Shown: positions 43,151 through 47,208 of the stretch, one piece after another
Layout: the number at the start of each line of letters is the position of its first letter
Position numbering within the stretch: the first letter of the stretch is position 1
Assembly (NCBI GenBank): GCA_016235165.1
Contig: JACRLX010000014.1
Span: 1-47,208, forward strand
From: Rhodocyclales bacterium
Lineage (GTDB): Bacteria > Pseudomonadota > Gammaproteobacteria > Burkholderiales > Rhodocyclaceae
DNA: 47,208 bases
Reading direction: 5' to 3'
The notes under the pieces: model-generated
What the model was told of the DNA's origin: nothing
Databases searched by the model: none
The model's input: the letters and a program-made list of their open reading frames with translations, nothing else
Position numbers and translations under genes: made by a program

Positions 43151-45709
43151 TCACGGCTGCACACCAACTCGGACAGACACACGATCTCTGATTTCTTGGT
43201 AGATAGGAAGGGGGAGTCCTTCAGCCACCTCAAGCGATACGCAGAGGGCAAATGGCACTGAATCGGAGAGCGTGCCGGCATCCTTGCTGCAATTGACCTT
43301 GAAGACAACCTCCTTGCCATCGACAAAGGCAAGGGCGTCTTGACCCTCAAGGACTTCATGCTGCAGCGTTCCGCGCCGAACATGGCGCCATTCGCAGTTT
43401 GCGCGTGATACCCCGTATGCATCCTTGGGCGGGTCGATCCACAATCTGGCTGATCGGTATTTCGAATTTCTCACGTTGACCGGCGTCAGCCATGCCAGGG
43501 TGATGGTCAGACGGCGTTTGATGGTCTGCGCACTGATGCAGGGCGGCAATGGCGCCCGAAACTCAAGTGCTTCGTCATGTTTCAGTTCCCCCACGCCGAT
43601 CAACGTTGCGCGCTGTTCTGTGCATGTTAATGCGCGATCAATATCGGCCAACCCATAGCCAACGAAGCGGGCCACAAAGTCCTGCTGTTTCCTGCGATCG
43701 GCAATATCCAAGCGCGCGTCGAGAATCTGCCGCTCCAGATCGCCCCAGTCAGCCCCATGGGCCAGCAACGCCTTGAGCAGCACGGCATCGAACCGATCCG
43801 ACAACAGTTGCGGATGACCGGAGCGAAGCGCTTCGATGACATCAAATGCCTGAGCAGCGCCGCGGCTCGCCAATGCCGTGGCATTACTGGTGCCTCTGGA
43901 ATACGCCTCGCTGCCATCGGCGCCGGGCGGAACAGCAACCCGGTGCCCCGGTGGCGCCGTCGTGGCCGACACAAGACTTACCTGCGTTACCTCTTGCGAG
44001 CCGCTGTAGTTCTCCTTATGCAGAGCACGCCCGCCAGGCAGCACGACATCCGGCTTGATTCCGCGGCGAAACCCATGACCGATTGCCGAATAAGGCGATA
44101 CGCCGGAGTGCGGGAACAGGTCGAATCGGTTTGGAATTGTCCGTGGTGTCGAGGCATCCGCGTGAACTGCACCAACCGTAATCACATTGATCGCCTCAGC
44201 CGGCGCGAGCAGCCGGCGACGCATCGAGTCCGCAAAAACCGCTTGCATGGCAAGGCGCTGCCGTTCTTCCACCGGCAGCGATGATAGGGATTCACGGGGA
44301 GTTTCAAGCGTCAGATTGGCGGAGGCGTTGCCGGCGCTGACAACGAACAGGACGCGGTAGCGGTAGGAAAGCCAATCCAGCAGCCGTGCCCATGGCGACA
44401 AGGCCGTGTCAAAGGGGCGCTGCAACACGCCAACCGACAAGTTGATGACCCGTACTGTGGGCGCGGCGGCGGGGGCGTCACCCTCGCCCTCGAAAATTCT
44501 GCGAACGGCGCGATGAACCAATTCGATCAGCAGGGTATCGCTAGGCGTCGTCTCGGTTCGTGGTGTTCGAAACGATGTCGGATCAGGCCGCATGATCGGC
44601 CGAACATAAATAGGCCTGCCCAGCGGAAGCTTGGGGCCATCCAGTTCGCCCATTGCAATGAGCGAAGCCATCGCCGTCCCGTGAATACGTTCCTCCGCGG
44701 GGTAGGTTGTCTCCCAGCCATCCGGATCGTCGATGGTCAGCCGGCCGGCCAGCATCGGGTGGTTTTGCAGCGGCAGCCCGTCAAGCAAGGCAACAACAGG
44801 AACGCCGGAGACTGTGCGTGAAGGCGGCGCCCCCGCCGGGTGGCGGCCAGCGTCTTCAGCCGCGGGCGCGATGGCCTGCCCGCGCGGGCGGAAGAACATC
44901 ACACGATCGGAGAGTACGAGTTCGGGTGGAGAGTCGCTCAGCAGCTGGCGCACGCCGTCGGCGGGCAGTTCGACCAAAAACCCGTGATAAGCAATCTCGG
45001 TTATCAGTGCGCTACGCAGAATCCGCCCACCCAGTGACCCGATCAGCCGGGTCAGCTCCGCCGCCGCGCGCTGGTTCTTTTCCTGCGCAGCAAAGCACCA
45101 TGCCTCAATCTCAAAGCGAATAGCATCGTCGCCGAAGGCCAGGTGATCATGCCAGTAGTCGATGATGTCCTGGCCCAATCTATCCTTGGCACCCCAGAAG
45201 CGAACATCCCGAAGATGCTTGAACACGTCCATCCAGGAGCCGAAACCACGCTCGAACTTGGTGGAAGGATCATCCAGATAATTCCGCCAAAGACTGACAA
45301 TCTCGGCCAGCGCCTGCCGATTCGTCCCCAGAAGGAACAGGCTGCCCGTCAGCGATTTTTCATCACGCTGCGTGTCGAAGAAGTCGTCGTCCGCCTCGAT
45401 ATCGAGTTCGTCGGCCTCAAGTAGCCATTCCAGTCCGGGGATGCGCTTGACGGCACCGACGAAGCTGCTGATCGAACCGATAGTCTCAAAGACCACGACG
45501 AGTTCAGGATCGTCCTGCGGGGTGGTCGCCAGCAACTGGATTCGTCTGGCATCGAATGCCGATTGCAGCTCGGCGAACTTCGGCCCCAACCGTTCCCGTT
45601 GGCGATCCGCTGATGGCCAATGCATGCGCGGCGGGATAAGGCGTCTGCCTGAGTCTTTCCCGGAAATGCCGGGCTTTGGAAAGAGCAGCAGCGGTAGGCG
45701 TTCAGCCAT
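43151..45709 (-). CDS. Subtilisin-like S8 family peptidase
   Basis: The 852-residue protein has no signal peptide, so it should be cytosolic. An N-terminal region of about 300 residues is unassigned. A subtilase domain follows with the triad Asp310 (VVALLDGLPLQNHPML), His343 (RIHGTAMASLIA) and Ser608 (SRGTSNATALA), plus the oxyanion Asn461 (VVSAGNAS). A C-terminal beta-rich region (about 680-852) ends ISVRVGV-like. It is 3 bp downstream of an AAA+ ATPase gene, and the two form one operon. Intracellular subtilases paired with ATPases occur in accessory islands; target unknown. Confidence 0.93.
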   Translation of the reverse strand: MAERLPLLLFPKPGISGKDSGRRLIPPRMHWPSADRQRERLGPKFAELQSAFDARRIQLLATTPQDDPELVVVFETIGSISSFVGAVKRIPGLEWLLEADELDIEADDDFFDTQRDEKSLTGSLFLLGTNRQALAEIVSLWRNYLDDPSTKFERGFGSWMDVFKHLRDVRFWGAKDRLGQDIIDYWHDHLAFGDDAIRFEIEAWCFAAQEKNQRAAAELTRLIGSLGGRILRSALITEIAYHGFLVELPADGVRQLLSDSPPELVLSDRVMFFRPRGQAIAPAAEDAGRHPAGAPPSRTVSGVPVVALLDGLPLQNHPMLAGRLTIDDPDGWETTYPAEERIHGTAMASLIAMGELDGPKLPLGRPIYVRPIMRPDPTSFRTPRTETTPSDTLLIELVHRAVRRIFEGEGDAPAAAPTVRVINLSVGVLQRPFDTALSPWARLLDWLSYRYRVLFVVSAGNASANLTLETPRESLSSLPVEERQRLAMQAVFADSMRRRLLAPAEAINVITVGAVHADASTPRTIPNRFDLFPHSGVSPYSAIGHGFRRGIKPDVVLPGGRALHKENYSGSQEVTQVSLVSATTAPPGHRVAVPPGADGSEAYSRGTSNATALASRGAAQAFDVIEALRSGHPQLLSDRFDAVLLKALLAHGADWGDLERQILDARLDIADRRKQQDFVARFVGYGLADIDRALTCTEQRATLIGVGELKHDEALEFRAPLPPCISAQTIKRRLTITLAWLTPVNVRNSKYRSARLWIDPPKDAYGVSRANCEWRHVRRGTLQHEVLEGQDALAFVDGKEVVFKVNCSKDAGTLSDSVPFALCVSLEVAEGLPLPIYQEIRDRVSVRVGVQP

Positions 45710-45712
45710 CCG

Positions 45713-46708
45713 TTACGTTTTGCTGGCGGCAGGTTGCGCGCCGGGTTGCACCCGGCCATGCCACTGGCTCAAGCGATCATTGATGATGGAACGCAGACTG
45801 CCATCAGGCAGTGAAAGCACATACCGCCGATGAATATCCTGGCAGAAGTCCTCGAGATCCGAGAAACTTGCTGTTCTCAGGCGTAAAGCCAGCGCCCTTG
45901 GCGTCAGGCCAAGCGGTGCGCCGATCCGCTCTTCAAAGCGGGTGAACCAAGTGATTTTCTGGTCGAGTGTCGGCGCGGGCAAGCCAATCCGCAACTGAAA
46001 ACGCCGCCACACCGCGCGATCCAGCAATTCCGCGTGATTGGTGGCCGTGACCACCACCACATGGCTGGGCAGCGCATCGATCTGGAGCAGCAGCGAGCTG
46101 ACCACGCGCTTGATTTCGCCGGTTTCGTGGGTGTCGCCACGTTCCTTGCCGAGCGTATCGAACTCGTCGAAGAACAGTACGCATTGATGGGTGCGCACAA
46201 AATCGAACAGACGCTTGAGCCGACTGCTGGTCTCCCCGAGAAAGCTGCCGATGACCGCCTCGTAGCGGACAACAAACAGCGGCACCATCAGCTCATGGGC
46301 GACCGCTTCGGCTAGCGTCGTCTTGCCATTTCCCGGCGGGCCGGACAGCAAGAGCCGGTGGCGGGGTTCCAAACCGTAGGATCGCAGGATATCGCGCCGT
46401 TGCTGCTCCTCGATCAATTCCGACACGGCTTGGTCGACGCCTTCCGGCAGCAACACCGATTCGAGCGTGCGGCGAGGATCGATCTCGTACAGCAGCCCGC
46501 CATGGCCGCCATCGAAGCTGCGCACAACTTCGGCAGGCTTGGGACGAGCGTTCGCCTCACGCAGATTCTCCTCCAGCCGCTCAGCAAGCTGGTGGTGATG
46601 TTTTGCGCGCTCCTCCGCTGCCATGGCTTCCACGGTCGACCTGAACAATCCCTGGTCGCCCTGGGTGCCAGCGCGGACAAGATTAACAATCAGGTCGGCT
46701 CTGGACAT
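45713..46708 (-). CDS. AAA+ ATPase paired with the subtilase
   Basis: The 331-residue protein has an N-terminal alpha-helical, possibly coiled-coil, region (residues 20-60) and one AAA module. Walker A is GPPGNGKTT (123-131), Walker B CVLFFDEFDTL (about 176-186), sensor 1 Asn224 (TATNHAELLD) and arginine finger candidates Arg235/Arg236. FtsH/Cdc48-like motifs suggest ring assembly. It is upstream of the S8 peptidase gene by 3 bp and likely feeds or gates it. No membrane segments are present. Confidence 0.93.
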   Translation of the reverse strand: MSRADLIVNLVRAGTQGDQGLFRSTVEAMAAEERAKHHHQLAERLEENLREANARPKPAEVVRSFDGGHGGLLYEIDPRRTLESVLLPEGVDQAVSELIEEQQRRDILRSYGLEPRHRLLLSGPPGNGKTTLAEAVAHELMVPLFVVRYEAVIGSFLGETSSRLKRLFDFVRTHQCVLFFDEFDTLGKERGDTHETGEIKRVVSSLLLQIDALPSHVVVVTATNHAELLDRAVWRRFQLRIGLPAPTLDQKITWFTRFEERIGAPLGLTPRALALRLRTASFSDLEDFCQDIHRRYVLSLPDGSLRSIINDRLSQWHGRVQPGAQPAASKT

Positions 46709-46921
46709 AGAAAACTCCCGCCTGATTGTACTTCGCGGGATGCTTTGCCGTCACTACTGGGGCAACCCATGAATACGCGACGAAAGTATGTGGTTTTCCC
46801 GGAAACCGACCCGCAGCTGGCGGGTCACCCACGGCAGGTGTCTGATGAGTTACCAGCCATTCGATCAGCTCGATTTCACATGGCGGCTACGTCAGCCCCT
46901 GGCCGCCACGAGCCAGCGAGA

Positions 46922-47074
46922 TCAGTCCTGCAATTCGTGCAGCAGTTCCGGGTGCCGGTCAAGAAGCCGAAATAGATTTGTGACCGCAGGTAGCGGACGG
47001 GCCTTGCCCCTCTCGTACCGCGAGAAGGCATTCGGCCCGCCGCCGGTGATGCGCGCGGCTTCGAGTTGAGTTAG
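46922..47074 (-). pseudogene. MqsA-type antitoxin gene, 5' end lost to IS5
   Basis: The minus-strand frame ending in TGA (46922-46924) reads LTQLEAARITGGGPNAFSRY, then ERGKARPLPAVTNLFRLLDR and HPELLHELQD. This is the C-terminal HTH of MqsA-like antitoxins, whose hallmark is GGGxNAFSRYE. The N-terminal zinc-binding half is gone because an IS5-family element starts at 47075. The antitoxin would be truncated. Its toxin partner (mqsR-like) is not in the window. Confidence 0.82.
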
Positions 47075-47208
47075 GGAAATACTGAATAAGGTACAAACAC
47101 TGTGAACGATTTTTTTGTCATGAAGTCAGACAAAGAGTTGTGATCACAAGGGACGAACTGATGAAGCAGATGACGCTGGCGGCGACACGAGGATTCGAGA
47201 AGCACAAC
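47075..47208 (+). mobile_element. IS5-family element, left end (runs off window)
   Basis: The element begins GGAAATACTGAATAAGG (47075 onwards), close to the GGAAGGTGCGAATAAG end of IS5. It is preceded by TTAG (47071-47074), a YTAR-type target of the IS5 group. Only about 130 bp is visible, including the transposase start. It interrupts the MqsA-like antitoxin gene. Confidence 0.75.
47161..47208 (+). CDS. IS5-family transposase start (partial)
   Basis: ATG 47161 opens MKQMTLAATRGFEKHN, the typical beginning of IS5-group transposases (MKQMTLA...GFE). The ribosome binding site is AAGGGA, 11-12 bp upstream. Only 16 codons are in the window. Confidence 0.8.
   Translation, partial: MKQMTLAATRGFEKHN

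Noticed and set aside
43051-43422. 123-codon minus-strand frame overlapping the end of the S8 peptidase
   Set aside because: Out of frame with the peptidase and composed of shadow-like sequence; the peptidase frame has the catalytic motifs.
46770-46976. 68-codon plus-strand ORF (MNTRRKYVVF...)
   Set aside because: Its second half is antisense to the clear MqsA-like frame, with weak initiation signals and no recognised family; kept only as a remote possibility.

Overview
The window looks like a GC-rich betaproteobacterial chromosome, probably Rhodocyclales or a close relative. Several things point there: a zapB-like/zapA/6S RNA/EVE-protein order, a gshA-gshB-(apbE)-EIIA-HPr-EI cluster, the adjacent metX-metW pair, a MerR-HTH/receiver fusion regulator and a very dense lipopolysaccharide glycosyltransferase locus. 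The taxonomic call is an inference from gene content and order; no rRNA or tRNA gene is present.

Layout. (1) 1-2.8 kb is mobile-element wreckage: the start of an IS630-type transposase, an integron-type gene cassette with a clear attC site, a broken IS66 element, a truncated IS110 element with a structured 5' end, and a gene fragment. (2) 2.8-3.8 kb holds three small conserved genes. (3) 3.8-11.4 kb is a minus-strand housekeeping block: glutathione synthesis (gshA, gshB), ApbE flavinyltransferase, a mannose-type EIIA, HPr and EI of a sugar-independent PTS, and metX-metW. (4) 11.6-18.1 kb holds a caspase-fold lipoprotein, a DNA adenine methyltransferase, a DUF2782 protein, a LOG-family protein and DNA polymerase I. 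(5) 18.1-34.7 kb is an LPS outer-core/O-antigen region. A DUF4143 ATPase overlaps msbA, followed by a run of overlapping glycosyltransferase, methyltransferase, AsnB, acetyltransferase and ligase genes, and two convergent core-assembly genes. (6) 34.8-35.5 kb holds the division genes zapB-like/zapA and the 6S RNA with its terminator.

(7) Between 6S RNA and its usual EVE-domain neighbour sits a small inserted island (35.56-36.89 kb), bounded by a 19-bp perfect direct repeat that copies the start of the EVE gene. It carries one HEPN-type Abi_2/AbiF gene. Directly upstream is a promoter-driven, roughly 50-nt structured RNA ending in its own terminator, arranged like an RNA-regulated toxin or abortive-infection module. 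(8) 36.9-42.8 kb holds ordinary genes: a TauE/SafE permease, a YfcG-type GST, DUF2721, an HTH-receiver regulator, an acyltransferase and a malonyl-CoA synthetase-like ligase, plus one decayed SGNH hydrolase. (9) 43.1-47.2 kb is accessory again: an AAA+ ATPase/subtilisin-like protease pair, then a MqsA-type antitoxin gene cut by an IS5-family element that runs off the window.

The two most interesting systems are the AbiF-like HEPN protein with its candidate RNA partner at the 6S locus, and the ATPase/subtilase pair. Several cis elements also stand out: the attC site, a hairpin burying the gshB start, in-frame repeat insertions in apbE and asnB, and a perfect inverted repeat abutting the DUF4143 ATPase start.
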